Source: an uncultured bacterium (lineage in GTDB: Bacteria > Pseudomonadota > Gammaproteobacteria > Burkholderiales > Burkholderiaceae_C). From it: a stretch of DNA of 56,557 nucleotides. This document shows positions 17,181-29,772 of the stretch, piece after piece (position 1 is the stretch's first letter; every line of letters starts with the position of its first letter). The DNA lies in NCBI GenBank assembly GCA_903928495.1, contig CAIYQZ010000021.1:1-56557 (forward strand), read 5' to 3'. The translations under genes were made by a program, and so were the position numbers. Under the pieces are notes generated by a model. That model saw only the letters and a list, made by a program, of their open reading frames with translations, did not search any database and was not told the origin of the DNA.

Positions 17181-19036
17181 GGTGCGGTCATGGTAGCGGA
17201 AGCATCGGAGCCCAGCGGCACGTCCACACGCACTTGCAAGCCTCCGAGCTCGCCGCGGCGGAATGCATGGACACCCCCAAGCTTGCGGGCCCGGCGCTCC
17301 ATGTTTGGCAAGCCATGCCCGCTCCTGCTGGTGGTGCCATCGAGGCCACGGCCATCGTCGTCCACTTGCACCGACAGGCCACCGGGCAACAACACAATGG
17401 TCACACGGCAGCGTTTGGCGCCACTGTGCCGGATGGTGTTCGAGACAGCCTCTCGCAGCACACGGGTCAGCTGGACATGGGTGCGCGCGGGCAGAACCAA
17501 GTCTGCAGCCGGATCCTCGGCCACCCATTCAGGTGTGATGCCCGCTTCCGACAGACGGGCCACGGTTTCGGCGCGCCAGTCAGCCAATGCGTGGACCGCT
17601 TGCGCCGCATCGCCCACGATGCCGCGCACACTCAAACGCATGTCATCCAGGGCTTGGCGAGCCAGGCTCGACACCCGGTCCCCGCCGTCTGTGTGCGCTT
17701 GGGCTGTTTGGGCAATGGTCAGCAGTTTGGCCCCCAGGTCGTCATGCAGGTCGGACGCGATGCGCTGGCGTTCCTGTTGAGCTGCTTCCCGGGTGCGCAG
17801 TTCGGTCAATTCGGCGTAGCTGCGCTCTATCTCCTGTGTTTTTTCAGCGACTCTGGCCTCCAGCTCGGCATTCACTTGTTCAGTGTGCCGCCATGAATCT
17901 GTGAAGAGCCAGATCAACCGGATGCAAATGGGCAGCAGCGTGATCGGGCCACCCAGATGGCCAATGTGCAGCTTCAGTGGTATCAACATCAAGGTGCCCG
18001 CCAACTCCACGCTGACGATGGCGAGCAGCGACAACAAAATGGCCGCAAACAACCAGAAGTCCTGCCGCGACCGGTACCACGACACCCGCAGAAACCACAC
18101 CAGCACGGCCAGAAACTGCGGAATAAACCAGAAGCTGTAAAGGCCCGTGGCCAGCAAGTGGATGTGGTCCCATCCAGCCAGCAGAAAAACCAGCATCACC
18201 ACCGGTATCTGCCACCACAGCACCTGATTGACCCACCCGACACTGCGCCCGGCAAAGCGCATGAAAAACAGCACGATGCCCGAAACACACACACCCACCG
18301 TGGCCGGGGTGAGCATTTCGATCCAGGGACCGGCCAGGGGCACATCGGTGATGAACAGCCGCATGGTGTTCAGCGTCCACCACCCGCTCCACAGCGCAAA
18401 GTAGCCAAGGTAGGTTTCCTGCCGTCGGGCCAGCCACAAAGCGCCGATGAACAGCGTGAAGGCGCCCAACACCGCCGTGATGATTTTGGGCACCGTCTGC
18501 GCCCACCAGGTGGCTTGCTCGTGCACCGGCTTCATGTCTGCCAGCGTGCCCAGATGCACCTCGGACAGTCCGCTGGAGCGTTGGGTGGCCGACACGTATC
18601 GCAGCGGGTAACCCACCACCTCCAGCTCAAGCACATTGCCCTGGGGTTTGAGCAGTGGCATGGGCAGCGTGAACAACTGAGGCACAAAACAATTGCGGGT
18701 GTATGGCAATGTCATCTGCCCGCCGCTGCCCACCAGCGTGCCGTTGAGGGTGACCGCCATATTGCTGCACACCCTGGGTATGTAAACGGCGGGCACGTCC
18801 AACGGATTGAAAACGCCCTGCGCATCAAACAACACGCGGTAGTGCAGGCTGCCCCCGAATTCGGGTCGGGAGCGCGCCCAGTCGTCGGGCAATGTCACGG
18901 GCTGCCAGGTGCCATCAGCCGCCTGCACCTGCGCCTGCACAAGCTGCAACACCGCTGCCTGCGCAGGGCGCGAGAGAAACGTCCACACAACCAGCAGAGC
19001 GGCGACAATGAAAGCCCACTTTTTCAGCATGTCCAT
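17177..19036 (-). CDS. 7TM sensor histidine kinase (HisKA_3 type)
   Basis: The 619-residue protein has a signal or first membrane helix (WAFIVAALLVVWTFL), a periplasmic beta-sandwich-like domain of about 150 residues, seven or eight membrane helices (about residues 190-400), a coiled coil, and a HisKA_3 core QERQRIASDLHDDLGAKLL (phospho-accepting His in DLHDD) with ATPase motifs DDGRGLDG and GHGLPNMERRA. This is the 7TMR-DISM layout. Start codons at 19036 or 19030 both lie in CATG palindromes shared with phoH; no good ribosome-binding site is seen, and a GTG at 19051 is an alternative. It pairs with the regulator at 16521-17180. Confidence 0.85.
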   Translation of the reverse strand: MDMLKKWAFIVAALLVVWTFLSRPAQAAVLQLVQAQVQAADGTWQPVTLPDDWARSRPEFGGSLHYRVLFDAQGVFNPLDVPAVYIPRVCSNMAVTLNGTLVGSGGQMTLPYTRNCFVPQLFTLPMPLLKPQGNVLELEVVGYPLRYVSATQRSSGLSEVHLGTLADMKPVHEQATWWAQTVPKIITAVLGAFTLFIGALWLARRQETYLGYFALWSGWWTLNTMRLFITDVPLAGPWIEMLTPATVGVCVSGIVLFFMRFAGRSVGWVNQVLWWQIPVVMLVFLLAGWDHIHLLATGLYSFWFIPQFLAVLVWFLRVSWYRSRQDFWLFAAILLSLLAIVSVELAGTLMLIPLKLHIGHLGGPITLLPICIRLIWLFTDSWRHTEQVNAELEARVAEKTQEIERSYAELTELRTREAAQQERQRIASDLHDDLGAKLLTIAQTAQAHTDGGDRVSSLARQALDDMRLSVRGIVGDAAQAVHALADWRAETVARLSEAGITPEWVAEDPAADLVLPARTHVQLTRVLREAVSNTIRHSGAKRCRVTIVLLPGGLSVQVDDDGRGLDGTTSRSGHGLPNMERRARKLGGVHAFRRGELGGLQVRVDVPLGSDASATMTAP

Positions 19037-20057
19037 GATTCTGCGCCACACCTTTTCCCCGCCCGACAACGCCCGCATGGCCCACGTGTGTGGCCCGCTG
19101 GACGCGCACCTGCGCACCATCGAGCAGGCGCTGAATGTGAAGGTGGCGCACCGCTTCGAGCAGTTCCGCATCGAAGGCACCAAACCCAAGGCAGAACGTG
19201 CGCTCGAGGTGCTGCAGGCGCTGTACGAGCGGGCGCGCAAACCCATTGCCGCCGAGCAGGTGCAACTCATGCTCACCGGTGAAACCGCCCTGGGTGATGT
19301 GGACGCCGACGCCCTCACCGTGCAAAGCCGCCGGGGCGAGATACGTGGGCGCACACCGAACCAGAGCCATTACCTGGCCCAGATTTCCACCCACGACATC
19401 ACCTTTGGCATTGGCCCTGCAGGCACCGGCAAAACCTACCTGGCCGTGGCCTGCGCGGTGGACGCGCTGGAGCGCGGCGCGGTGCAGCGCATTGTGCTGA
19501 CGCGCCCAGCTGTGGAGGCCGGTGAAAAACTGGGTTTTCTGCCGGGCGACCTGGGCCAGAAGGTGGACCCATACCTGCGCCCGCTGTACGACGCACTGCA
19601 CGACCTGATGGGCTTTGACAAGGTGCAAAAAGCCTTCGAGCGCCAGCAAATTGAAATTGCGCCCCTCGCCTTCATGCGAGGGCGCACGCTGAATCACGCC
19701 TTCGTCATCCTGGACGAGGCCCAAAACACCACGCCCGAGCAGATGAAGATGTTCCTGACCCGCATCGGCTTCGGTGCCAAGGCGGTGGTGACGGGCGACG
19801 TGAGCCAGATTGACCTGCCCCGCACCCAACTCAGCGGCCTGATCGACGCCGAGCGCATTTTGAAACGCGTGCCTGGCATCGCCATGTGCCGCCTCACCAG
19901 CGCCGACGTGGTGCGCCACCCCCTGGTGGCCCGCATCGTCGACGCGTATGACGCACGCGGCGGGCACCACGGTCTGCACGGCGAGGTGGCCGAGGTGCCG
20001 CCACCCGGCACCCCCGGGGCCACCCCCCGGCGCAAACGCGCCGTGCAGGTGGATTGA
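19035..20057 (+). CDS. PhoH family ATPase
   Basis: The 340-residue protein carries a KH-like N-terminal part ([19 protein letters not shown]), Walker [14 protein letters not shown] and Walker [15 protein letters not shown], and [19 protein letters not shown], which define PhoH/PhoL. It is thought to act in RNA metabolism with YbeY, encoded shortly downstream. The start [10 protein letters not shown] at 19035 matches family usage; MSM at 19029 is possible. The start codon overlaps that of the divergent kinase by two bases. Confidence 0.92.
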   Translation: MILRHTFSPPDNARMAHVCGPLDAHLRTIEQALNVKVAHRFEQFRIEGTKPKAERALEVLQALYERARKPIAAEQVQLMLTGETALGDVDADALTVQSRRGEIRGRTPNQSHYLAQISTHDITFGIGPAGTGKTYLAVACAVDALERGAVQRIVLTRPAVEAGEKLGFLPGDLGQKVDPYLRPLYDALHDLMGFDKVQKAFERQQIEIAPLAFMRGRTLNHAFVILDEAQNTTPEQMKMFLTRIGFGAKAVVTGDVSQIDLPRTQLSGLIDAERILKRVPGIAMCRLTSADVVRHPLVARIVDAYDARGGHHGLHGEVAEVPPPGTPGATPRRKRAVQVD

Positions 20058-20073
20058 CCCGGAGACCCCTCCT

Positions 20074-20466
20074 ATGCCTGCCACCCCATTGCCCGAATTC
20101 GTGTCCCACTGCATGGACCTGCTGGCCAGCACGGGTCCCTGTGTGGTCAAGCGCATGTTTGGCGGCTGGGGCATCAGCACCGGTGGACTGACCTTGGCGA
20201 TCATTGCAGACCTTGGCGACGGCGAGCGCCTTTGGCTCAAGGTCGATGCCACCACGTTGCCCCAGTTTGAAGCCGCCGGGTGCAAGCCCTTTGTGTACCT
20301 GGCCAAAAGCAAGCCAATGACCCTGAACTACCGCAGCGCACCGGACGATGCCATGGAATCTCCAGCGCTCATGCGCCCCTGGGGCCTGCTGGCGCTGGAC
20401 GCCGCCGTGCGGGCACTGGCCTCCAAAGCACCCGCAACCGGCCGAAAAAATACCTCAAAACAATAG
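20074..20466 (+). CDS. TfoX/Sxy N-terminal domain protein
   Basis: The 130-residue protein matches the TfoX N-terminal domain: a CMDLLASTGPCVVKRMFGGWGI start region, LWLKVDATTLPQFEAAGCKPF, and a YRSAPDDAMESP segment. Members include the competence regulator Sxy, but single-domain proteins like this one have no defined role. A GGAG lies 9 bases before the ATG. It sits between phoH and ybeY, which are usually adjacent, and its stop codon lies inside a dispersed repeat. Confidence 0.82.
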   Translation: MPATPLPEFVSHCMDLLASTGPCVVKRMFGGWGISTGGLTLAIIADLGDGERLWLKVDATTLPQFEAAGCKPFVYLAKSKPMTLNYRSAPDDAMESPALMRPWGLLALDAAVRALASKAPATGRKNTSKQ

Positions 20467-20503
20467 CTTGAAAAGCATGAGCATCAAGCGGTACATCACC
20501 ATT
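20462..20503 (+). repeat. Dispersed repeat copy E, between tfoX-like gene and ybeY
   Basis: AATAGCTTGAAAAGCATGAG followed by CATCAAGCGGTACATCACCA aligns with copy D (ATAGC, AAAA, ATCAAGCGGTA in register). It provides the TAG stop codon of the upstream gene. Confidence 0.65.
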
Positions 20504-20514
20504 CAATACTGACA

Positions 20515-20970
20515 ATGGCACTCCACAACCTCACCCTCTCATTGCAGTACGGCAAGCTGGCCGATGCCGCCACGCACCGCGCTGCGTTGCCCCGCCACAA
20601 GGTGGCGCGCTGGATTCGCCACGCTTTGGACATCGACGCCGAAATGGCCATCCGCATCGTCGATGCCGAAGAGGGCCAGCAACTCAACCGCGACTATCGG
20701 CAAAAAGACTACCCCACCAACGTGCTCACGTTCGACTACTGCACCGGCCCGGTCATGATGGCCGACTTGGTGCTGTGCGCCCCGGTGGTGGCGCGCGAGG
20801 CCGCAGAGCAGGGCAAAATCCTGGCCGACCACTACGCCCACCTGCTGGTGCACGGCACCCTGCACGCCCAGGGCTGGGATCACGAAACGTCCGAGGCCGA
20901 TGCCCAAGAGATGGAGGCCCGCGAAGTGGAGATCCTGAGTCGTCTGGGCATAGCCAACCCCTACGGCTGA
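20515..20970 (+). CDS. ybeY: Endoribonuclease YbeY
   Basis: The 151-residue metalloprotein has the family zinc motif [12 protein letters not shown] (three His: H-x3-H-x5-H) and the preceding [19 protein letters not shown]. It acts in 16S rRNA 3' maturation and ribosome quality control in the cytoplasm. It lies in the same direction as phoH, the usual partner gene, with the TfoX-like gene between them. Confidence 0.94.
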   Translation: MALHNLTLSLQYGKLADAATHRAALPRHKVARWIRHALDIDAEMAIRIVDAEEGQQLNRDYRQKDYPTNVLTFDYCTGPVMMADLVLCAPVVAREAAEQGKILADHYAHLLVHGTLHAQGWDHETSEADAQEMEAREVEILSRLGIANPYG

Positions 20971-21105
20971 GTGACCACCAGGGTCGCAAAGGCGAAGGTA
21001 CCCTGCACCGTATCCGGGGCAAACGATTTCAGCCAGCGGAACTGGTAACCGCTTCGTACCCGATCAATGCCAGAATGGTCCAATGCACCTATCACATTCC
21101 GCGCC

Positions 21106-23049
21106 ATGACCACCGCCCCTGCACCGGCAGCGCCGCAGACGTCCGACTTCTGGCTGGGCGACACCGACGTGTGGCTGCTGGCCGAGGGCAAACACCTGCG
21201 CCCCTGGCAAAAGCTGGGCGCACACACCACCGTCATGAATGGCGTGCCCGGCACCGCCTTTGCCGTGTGGGCCCCTCATGCCCGGCAGGTGGGATTGCAA
21301 GGTGACTTCAACCGCTGGCACACCCAGCCCATGCGCCTGCGGCCCGAATGTGGCGTGTGGGAGCTGTTCGTGCCCGAGGCAGCGCAAGGCCACTGGTACA
21401 AGTTTGAGGTGGTGGGGGCCGATGGCCGCCATGTGTTCAAAACCGACCCCTACGCACGCGAAACCGAGCTGCCACCCGGCAACGCAGCCCGCATCTGTGC
21501 GCCGCTGTTGGCCACGCCTGCACCCACTGGCGCCCAACACACCCGGCCCGACGCACCCATGGCCATTTACGAGGTGCACGCGGGTTCGTGGCGGCGGCCT
21601 GGGGGCACACACACCCTGTCCACTTGGGACGATCTGGCCACCCAACTGGTGCCCTATGCAGCCTGGATGGGCTTCACCCACCTGGAGCTGTTGCCCGTCA
21701 ACGAACACCCGTTTTACGCATCTTGGGGCTACCAGCCCACGGGCCTGTATTCGCCCACGACACGTTACGGCTCACCCGAGGCGTTTCGCCGCTTTGTGGA
21801 CGCGGCGCATGCAGCAGGGCTGAAGGTCATCCTTGACTGGGTGCCGGCGCATTTCCCCACCGACGAACACGCACTTGCCCGGTTTGACGGCACCGCCCTG
21901 TACGAACACGCCGACCCGCGAGAGGGCTTTCATCGCGACTGGAACACCCTCATCTACAACTTTGGCCGCTTCGAAGTGCGCAACTTCCTGGTGGGCAACG
22001 CTTTGTTTTGGGTTGAGCAGTACGGCATAGACGGCCTGCGCGTGGACGCCGTGGCGTCCATGCTTTACCGCGACTACAGCCGCCCCGCTGGCGAATGGGT
22101 GCCCAACCGCGACGGTGGGCGCGAGAACTACGAGGCCATTGCCTTTTTGCGCGAGGTGCACGACGTGCTGCAGCGCGAGGCCCCGCAGGCCACCACGCTG
22201 GCCGAAGAATCCACCGCGTTCCCCCGCGTGACGGGCCCCACCGCCGAAGGGGGGTTGGGCTTTGACCACAAATGGAACATGGGCTGGATGCACGACACCC
22301 TGGCCTACTTCAGCCTGGACCCGGTTCACCGCCGCTGGCACCACAACAAACTCACGTTTGCCATGATGTACGCGCACAGCGAGAACTACGTGCTACCCCT
22401 CTCACACGACGAGGTGGTGCACGGCAAAGGCTCGCTGCTCAACAAAATGGCCGGTGACCGCTGGCAGCAACTGGCCAACCTGCGCGGCCTGTACGCCTGG
22501 ATGTATGCCCACCCTGGCAAAAAGCTGCTGTTCATGGGCTGCGAACTGGCCCAGCCCACCGAGTGGGCCCACGACGGCGAGCTGCCTTGGCACCTGGAAC
22601 ACGATCCCGCCCACGGCGGCGTGCAGCGCCTGGTGCGCGACCTGAACCACACCTACGCCCAGGCCCCCGCGCTGTACGCCCGTGACACCGACCCCGGCAG
22701 CTTCCAGTGGCTGGTGGTGGACGACGCGGCTCAAAGTGTGCTGGCCTTTGTGCGCTACGGCCACACCGCTGCTGACACAGTGGTAGTGGTGGCCAACTTC
22801 ACCCCCGTGGTGCGCCACGGCCACCGCGTGGGCCTGCCCGAACTGGGGCTGGGTGGCGCATGGCGCGAGGTGCTCAACACCGACTCGGCCCACTACGGCG
22901 GCAGCAACGTGGGCAACCACGGCACCGTGCTGGCCGACGACGTGCCCGAACACGGCCAAGCCACCTCGGCCATGCTCACTTTGCCGCCGCTCGGTGTCCT
23001 GTGGCTGCAGCCCGTCCATCTACAAGCCGAAACAGGCCCTGGCGCTTGA
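21106..23049 (+). CDS. glgB: 1,4-alpha-glucan branching enzyme
   Basis: The 647-residue GH13 enzyme adds alpha-1,6 branches to glycogen. It has an N-terminal CBM48-like part ([21 protein letters not shown]), the catalytic barrel with nucleophile Asp in [14 protein letters not shown], the acid Glu in TLAEEST and the third Asp in [13 protein letters not shown], and a C-terminal beta domain. ATG 21106 is used; an in-frame ATG at 21067 is possible. It opens the glycogen cluster. The 135-base gap before it shows no clear promoter. A dispersed repeat covers the last codons. Confidence 0.95.
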   Translation: MTTAPAPAAPQTSDFWLGDTDVWLLAEGKHLRPWQKLGAHTTVMNGVPGTAFAVWAPHARQVGLQGDFNRWHTQPMRLRPECGVWELFVPEAAQGHWYKFEVVGADGRHVFKTDPYARETELPPGNAARICAPLLATPAPTGAQHTRPDAPMAIYEVHAGSWRRPGGTHTLSTWDDLATQLVPYAAWMGFTHLELLPVNEHPFYASWGYQPTGLYSPTTRYGSPEAFRRFVDAAHAAGLKVILDWVPAHFPTDEHALARFDGTALYEHADPREGFHRDWNTLIYNFGRFEVRNFLVGNALFWVEQYGIDGLRVDAVASMLYRDYSRPAGEWVPNRDGGRENYEAIAFLREVHDVLQREAPQATTLAEESTAFPRVTGPTAEGGLGFDHKWNMGWMHDTLAYFSLDPVHRRWHHNKLTFAMMYAHSENYVLPLSHDEVVHGKGSLLNKMAGDRWQQLANLRGLYAWMYAHPGKKLLFMGCELAQPTEWAHDGELPWHLEHDPAHGGVQRLVRDLNHTYAQAPALYARDTDPGSFQWLVVDDAAQSVLAFVRYGHTAADTVVVVANFTPVVRHGHRVGLPELGLGGAWREVLNTDSAHYGGSNVGNHGTVLADDVPEHGQATSAMLTLPPLGVLWLQPVHLQAETGPGA

Positions 23050-23070
23050 TCAGTCTGGCTTTTACGCTAT
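23030..23070 (-). repeat. Dispersed repeat copy F, between glgB and glgX
   Basis: Minus-strand ATAGCGTAAAAGCCAGACTG followed by ATCAAGCGCCAGGGCCTG. It supplies the end of glgB and part of the 38-base gap before glgX. Confidence 0.6.
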
Positions 23071-23087
23071 CAAGTACGACACACCCC

Positions 23088-25246
<2,159 letters not shown>

Positions 25247-25250
<4 letters not shown>

Positions 25251-26761
25251 CCCTGCCCGTTCACCCCTTGTTGTCGCGCCGCACCAGCGGAGTGCTGTTG
25301 CACATCACCAGCCTGCCCGGCCCCCACGGCTCGGGCGACCTGGGTGCGCCTGCGCGACACTTTGTCGACTGGCTGGCCGCCGCAGGCCAGTCGCTGTGGC
25401 AAATACTGCCGCTGTCACCGGCCGGGCCGGGCAACTCGCCCTACCAGAGCGTGTCGGCCTTTGCGGGCAACCCGCTGCTGGTCGATCTGGACGATCTGGT
25501 GCAGTGCGGCTGGCTTCCGTGGATGACACACCAGGGTTTTGACCACCACCGCTGCGACTTTGTGCGCGTGGCACCCCACCGCATGGCCTGCCTGCGCAAT
25601 GCCTGGGCCGGGTTCACCGAACGCGCCAATGACACCGATCGGGCACAGCTGGCCGCGTTTTGCACCGAACACACCCACTGGCTGGACGACTACGCCCTGT
25701 TCATGGTGCTGGACAAGCAATACGGCGGCCCCTGCTCAGACTGGCCCGAGCCCTTGGCCCAACGCCATCCGCAGGCATTGGACGAGGTGCGCGCCCGTGA
25801 GGCAACTGAATTGGGGTTCTGGCAGTTTGTGCAGTGGCGCTTCTGGGTGCAGTGGCAGCGCCTGCGCGACCATGCCCGCGCCGCAGGTGTGCACATGGTG
25901 GGCGACGCCCCCATTTTTGTGGCCCACCACAGTGCCGACGTGTGGGCACACGCCGACCAGTTTTTGCTGGACGAGACCCAGCAACCCACTGTGGTGGCCG
26001 GTGTGCCGCCCGACTACTTCAGCACCACGGGCCAGCGCTGGGGCAACCCCCTGTACCGTTGGGATGCCATGGCACACACCGGCTACCGCTGGTGGAAAGA
26101 CCGGCTGGCCCACCTGTTCAAACAGGTGGACATGGTGCGCCTGGATCACTTCCGCGGCTTTGATTCGTACTGGGAAATCCCGGCCACCGAGCCCACTGCC
26201 ATGAACGGCGTCTGGCGGCGCGGCCCAGGCCTGGCGCTGTTTGTAGCGGTGGAACAGGAACTGGGCGCACTGGCCATCATTGCCGAAGACCTGGGCGAGA
26301 TCACCCCGGATGTCACCCGACTGCGGCTGGACTGCGGGTTTCCGGGCATGCGCATCCTGCACTTTGCGTTTGGTGGAGACGCGGCCAACCCCTACCTGCC
26401 GCACCAATTCGAGCCCAACACCGTGGCCTACACCGGCACCCACGACAACGACACCACCGTTGGCTGGTGGCGGCACGCCCCGGCGCCCGAGCGCCTGGCC
26501 GTGTGCCACTACATGGGCCCCGGCATGGACAAAGAGCCGCATTGGACGCTGATCCGCACGCTGTCGCAGTCGGTGGCCAACACCGTGGTCATTCCCTTTC
26601 AGGACGTGCTGGGCCTGGACGAGCACCACCGCATGAACACCCCCGGTGTGGCCCTGGGCTGCTGGGAATGGCGCTTTGACTGGCGGCAGGTAGACCACAC
26701 CCCCGCCGAACGACTGCACGCCATGGCCAAAGCCCACGGTCGCCTGCCGCATAGCCTCTGA
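25247..26761 (+). CDS. malQ: 4-alpha-glucanotransferase (amylomaltase)
   Basis: The 504-residue GH77 enzyme transfers maltooligosaccharide segments between glucans. Motifs: [20 protein letters not shown] at the start, nucleophile Asp in [10 protein letters not shown], acid Glu in [13 protein letters not shown], and [13 protein letters not shown]. Length is that of the short bacterial type. It is coupled to glgX and lies 38 bases before glgC, so it probably recycles short chains released during glycogen breakdown. Confidence 0.95.
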
Positions 26762-26799
26762 AAACCGACACCACTATCGCCCCGAAAAAGGAGACAACC

Positions 26800-28092
26800 A
26801 TGGACAAACACTCCCCTCAATACCTGGCCAAACGCACCATCGCACTGGTGTTGGCTGGCGGACGCGGCTCGCGCCTGCACGCGCTGACCGACCGCCGGAC
26901 CAAACCGGCGGTGTACTTCGGCGGTAAGTTCCGCATCGTGGACTTTGCGTTGTCCAACTGCCTGAATTCGGGCGTGCGCCGCATCGGTGTGCTGACGCAG
27001 TACAAGTCGCACAGCCTGCTGCGCCACCTGCAGCGCGGGTGGAGCTTTCTGCGCAACGAGTTCAACGAGTTCATCGATCTGCTGCCCGCGCAGCAACGCA
27101 TGGACGACGAAAGCTGGTACCTGGGCACGGCAGACGCCATCTACCAGAACCTGGACATCCTGAAGTCGCACAACCCAGACTACCTGCTGGTGCTGGCGGG
27201 CGACCACATCTACAAAATGGACTACGCCGAGCTGATTGCCGACCACGTGGCACAGGGCAAGCACTGCACGGTGGCCTGCATCGAGGTGCCGCTGGCCGAG
27301 GCCACCGCCTTTGGCGTGATGGCGGTGGATGACCAGCGCCGCATCGTCAACTTCATGGAAAAGCCGGCCAACCCGCCTGGCATGCCCGGCAAGCCCGATG
27401 TGGCCCTGGCCAGCATGGGCATTTATGTGTTCGATGCCAAACACCTGTTCAAGGCGCTGGAGGCCGACGCTGCCACCCCGGGCTCCAGCCGCGACTTTGG
27501 CAAAGACATCATTCCCGCCATGGTGGCTGCCGGTCAGGCCGTGGCCCATCCGTTTGGCCTGTCGTGCGTGAAAAGCGCGCCCGAAGCCCCTGCCTACTGG
27601 CGCGACGTGGGCACGGTCGACGCCTACTGGGCGGCCAACCTCGACCTCACCAACACCGTGCCCGAACTGGACATGTACGACCGCGAATGGCCCATCTGGA
27701 CCTACCAGGAACAACTGCCACCCGCCAAGTTCGTGTTCGACGACGATGGCCGCCGGGGCTCCGCCGTCGACTCGCTGGTGTCGGGCGGTTGCATCATTTC
27801 GGGCGCGCATGTGGGCCGCTCGGTGCTGTTTTCCAAGGTGCGGGTGCACTCCTACGCCACGGTCGAAGAGGCTGTGGTGCTGCCCGAAGTTGACATTGGC
27901 CGCCACTGCCACCTGCGCAAGGTGGTCATTGACAACGGCTGCGTCATTCCGCCGGGCATGACCATCGGGCTGGACGCAGCGGAAGACGAGCGCCGATTTT
28001 TCCGCACGCCCAGCGGCGTGGTACTGGTCACCCGCGACATGCTGGACCGCCTGGCCACGTCGGAGGGCGCACCCGGAGGGCCCAACGCGTGA
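26800..28092 (+). CDS. glgC: Glucose-1-phosphate adenylyltransferase (ADP-glucose pyrophosphorylase)
   Basis: The 430-residue enzyme makes ADP-glucose, the committed step of glycogen synthesis. It shows [20 protein letters not shown] (nucleotide binding), [15 protein letters not shown], the substrate-binding Lys in the FMEKP segment, and a C-terminal beta-helix. The N-terminal Arg/Lys residues known for allosteric control in the family are present in general form. A strong ribosome-binding site AAGGAG lies 6 bases before ATG, the best in the cluster. Its stop overlaps the glgA start. Confidence 0.96.
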   Translation: MDKHSPQYLAKRTIALVLAGGRGSRLHALTDRRTKPAVYFGGKFRIVDFALSNCLNSGVRRIGVLTQYKSHSLLRHLQRGWSFLRNEFNEFIDLLPAQQRMDDESWYLGTADAIYQNLDILKSHNPDYLLVLAGDHIYKMDYAELIADHVAQGKHCTVACIEVPLAEATAFGVMAVDDQRRIVNFMEKPANPPGMPGKPDVALASMGIYVFDAKHLFKALEADAATPGSSRDFGKDIIPAMVAAGQAVAHPFGLSCVKSAPEAPAYWRDVGTVDAYWAANLDLTNTVPELDMYDREWPIWTYQEQLPPAKFVFDDDGRRGSAVDSLVSGGCIISGAHVGRSVLFSKVRVHSYATVEEAVVLPEVDIGRHCHLRKVVIDNGCVIPPGMTIGLDAAEDERRFFRTPSGVVLVTRDMLDRLATSEGAPGGPNA

Positions 28093-29675
28093 GGCTGACC
28101 ACCCCGACAGCACCTACTGCGGCCACCGCTGCCGGGCCGTTGCGCGTGCTGTATGTGTGCGCAGAAGTGTTTCCCTGGCTCAAGACCGGCGGGCTGGCCG
28201 ATGTGAGTGCGGCCTTGCCCCCGGCCCTCTCGGCGCTGGGTGCCGACGTCCGGTTGCTGATGCCGGCGTTCAGCGCCATTGCAGCAGGTGTGGAGCCCCA
28301 AGGCCCGATCATCCATCTGCCCGCCGGGGGCACCCACGGCTTGCCCCACGGCCTGGGCCCGCAGGCCCATACCGCCAGTGGCACAGCCCCGGGCCTGCAA
28401 GCCGGGCGACTGAAAGACACGGGCCAGCCCGTTTGGCTGTTGCATGCACCAGGCCTGTACCAGCAGGGCCTCAACCCTTACCAGGACGACCATGGCCACC
28501 CCTGGGCCAACAGTGCAGAGCGCTTTGGCTGGCTCGGCTGGGCAGCCGCTCTGCTGGGCAGCGGGCTGGTGCCCGGCGCGGGTTGGTCGGCCGACGTGGT
28601 GCACGGCCACGACTGGCACACCGGCCTGGCCTTTGGCTACCTGCATGCGTTGCGACACAAGGGGCTGAGTCAGGCCACCACCGTGTTCACCATCCACAAC
28701 CTGGCCTACCAGGGGGTTTTCGGGGCTGGCGTGCGCGCCGGGCTTGGCTTGCCAGACAGCCTGTTCCACATGCAGGGGTTGGAGTACCACGGCAACGTGT
28801 CCTTCATGAAGGCGGGCCTTGTGTACGCCGACCACATCACGACGGTCAGCCCTACCTATGCACACGAAATCACCACGCCCGAACAAGGCTTCGGGCTCGA
28901 CGGCGTGTTGCGCCAGCGCCGAGGGCGACTGCACGGCATCCTGAACGGCGTGGACAGTTCGGTGTGGAACCCTGCTGCCGACCCCTTGGTTCAGCCCGGT
29001 TTCGATGCCGAGCATCTGGAGGGCAAGGCCCTGGCCAAAACGGCGCTGCAAGACCGCATGGGTCTGGCGCCGCGACCCGATGCCCTGCTGTGCACCGTGG
29101 TCAGCCGGCTCACTGGGCAAAAAGGTCTTCACCTGGTGGCACAGGTGGCCGACGAACTCGTGGCACGGGGTGGCCAGTTGGCCGTGCTCGGCGCGGGCGA
29201 ACCCGGCATCGAACAGGCCTTGCGCGATGCGCAGCACCGCCACCCCGGACAGGTCGCCCTACACGTGGGCTACGACGAACCCCTGGCCCACACATTGGTG
29301 GCGGGTGCCGACGTGATTTTGGTGCCCAGCCACTTCGAGCCCTGCGGGCTCACGCAGTTGTATGGCTTGCGCTACGGCACGCTGCCTCTGGTGCGTGCGG
29401 TGGGTGGATTGGCCGACACCGTGACCGACAGCAGCCTGGAAAACCTGGACGACGGCAGCGCCAGCGGCTTTGTGTTCACCAGCTTTGACGCCAAGGGACT
29501 GCACACCGCTCTGCGCCGGGCCTTTGCGCTGTACCGCCGCCCGGCCGACTGGCGAACTGTGCAGCGCCACGCCATGGGCTTGCGGTTTGACTGGGATCGC
29601 GCGGCGCAAGCCTACCTGCACGTGTACCGCATGGCGCAAACCGACAGGCAGCACAGTGGCACGCCTCATGCTTGA
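28089..29675 (+). CDS. glgA: Glycogen synthase (ADP-glucose dependent)
   Basis: The 528-residue GT5 glycosyltransferase elongates alpha-1,4 chains from ADP-glucose. Typical motifs are [17 protein letters not shown] near the N-terminus, [23 protein letters not shown] and the C-terminal [18 protein letters not shown] with the catalytic Glu. The GTG start forms a GTGA overlap with the glgC stop. It is about 40 residues longer than the E. coli enzyme because of inserts in the N-terminal half. Confidence 0.95.
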   Translation: MRLTTPTAPTAATAAGPLRVLYVCAEVFPWLKTGGLADVSAALPPALSALGADVRLLMPAFSAIAAGVEPQGPIIHLPAGGTHGLPHGLGPQAHTASGTAPGLQAGRLKDTGQPVWLLHAPGLYQQGLNPYQDDHGHPWANSAERFGWLGWAAALLGSGLVPGAGWSADVVHGHDWHTGLAFGYLHALRHKGLSQATTVFTIHNLAYQGVFGAGVRAGLGLPDSLFHMQGLEYHGNVSFMKAGLVYADHITTVSPTYAHEITTPEQGFGLDGVLRQRRGRLHGILNGVDSSVWNPAADPLVQPGFDAEHLEGKALAKTALQDRMGLAPRPDALLCTVVSRLTGQKGLHLVAQVADELVARGGQLAVLGAGEPGIEQALRDAQHRHPGQVALHVGYDEPLAHTLVAGADVILVPSHFEPCGLTQLYGLRYGTLPLVRAVGGLADTVTDSSLENLDDGSASGFVFTSFDAKGLHTALRRAFALYRRPADWRTVQRHAMGLRFDWDRAAQAYLHVYRMAQTDRQHSGTPHA

Positions 29676-29702
29676 AACAACCGAAGCGCCCACCTGAAAT
29701 TT

Positions 29703-29755
29703 TTCGATATTTTCGACCTCTAACGCTTGACCTTATTAGCAAGTAAGCTATTTTT
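29703..29755 (-). repeat. Dispersed repeat copy G, between glgA and glgP
   Basis: Minus-strand AAATAGCTTACTTGCTAATA followed by AGGTCAAGCGTTAGAGGTCG and AAAATAT. It occupies most of the 97-base gap. On the plus strand it creates TTGACC (29727-29732), 16 bases, then TATTTT (29749-29754), a sequence that could work as a weak promoter for glgP. Confidence 0.6.
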
Positions 29756-29772
29756 TTACCCACTACCACGCC

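Noticed and set aside
20961-21254. Open frame of 97 codons on the minus strand between ybeY and glgB
   Set aside because: It overlaps the glgB start, has no ribosome-binding site and no family pattern that I recognise. Its C-terminal part (KSFAPDTVQGTFAFAT) looks somewhat protein-like and could be a relic, but I cannot support that.
29727-29754. Strong promoter for glgP
   Set aside because: TTGACC and TATTTT with a 16-base spacer lie in a dispersed repeat and leave a very short leader. I mention it in the repeat entry only.
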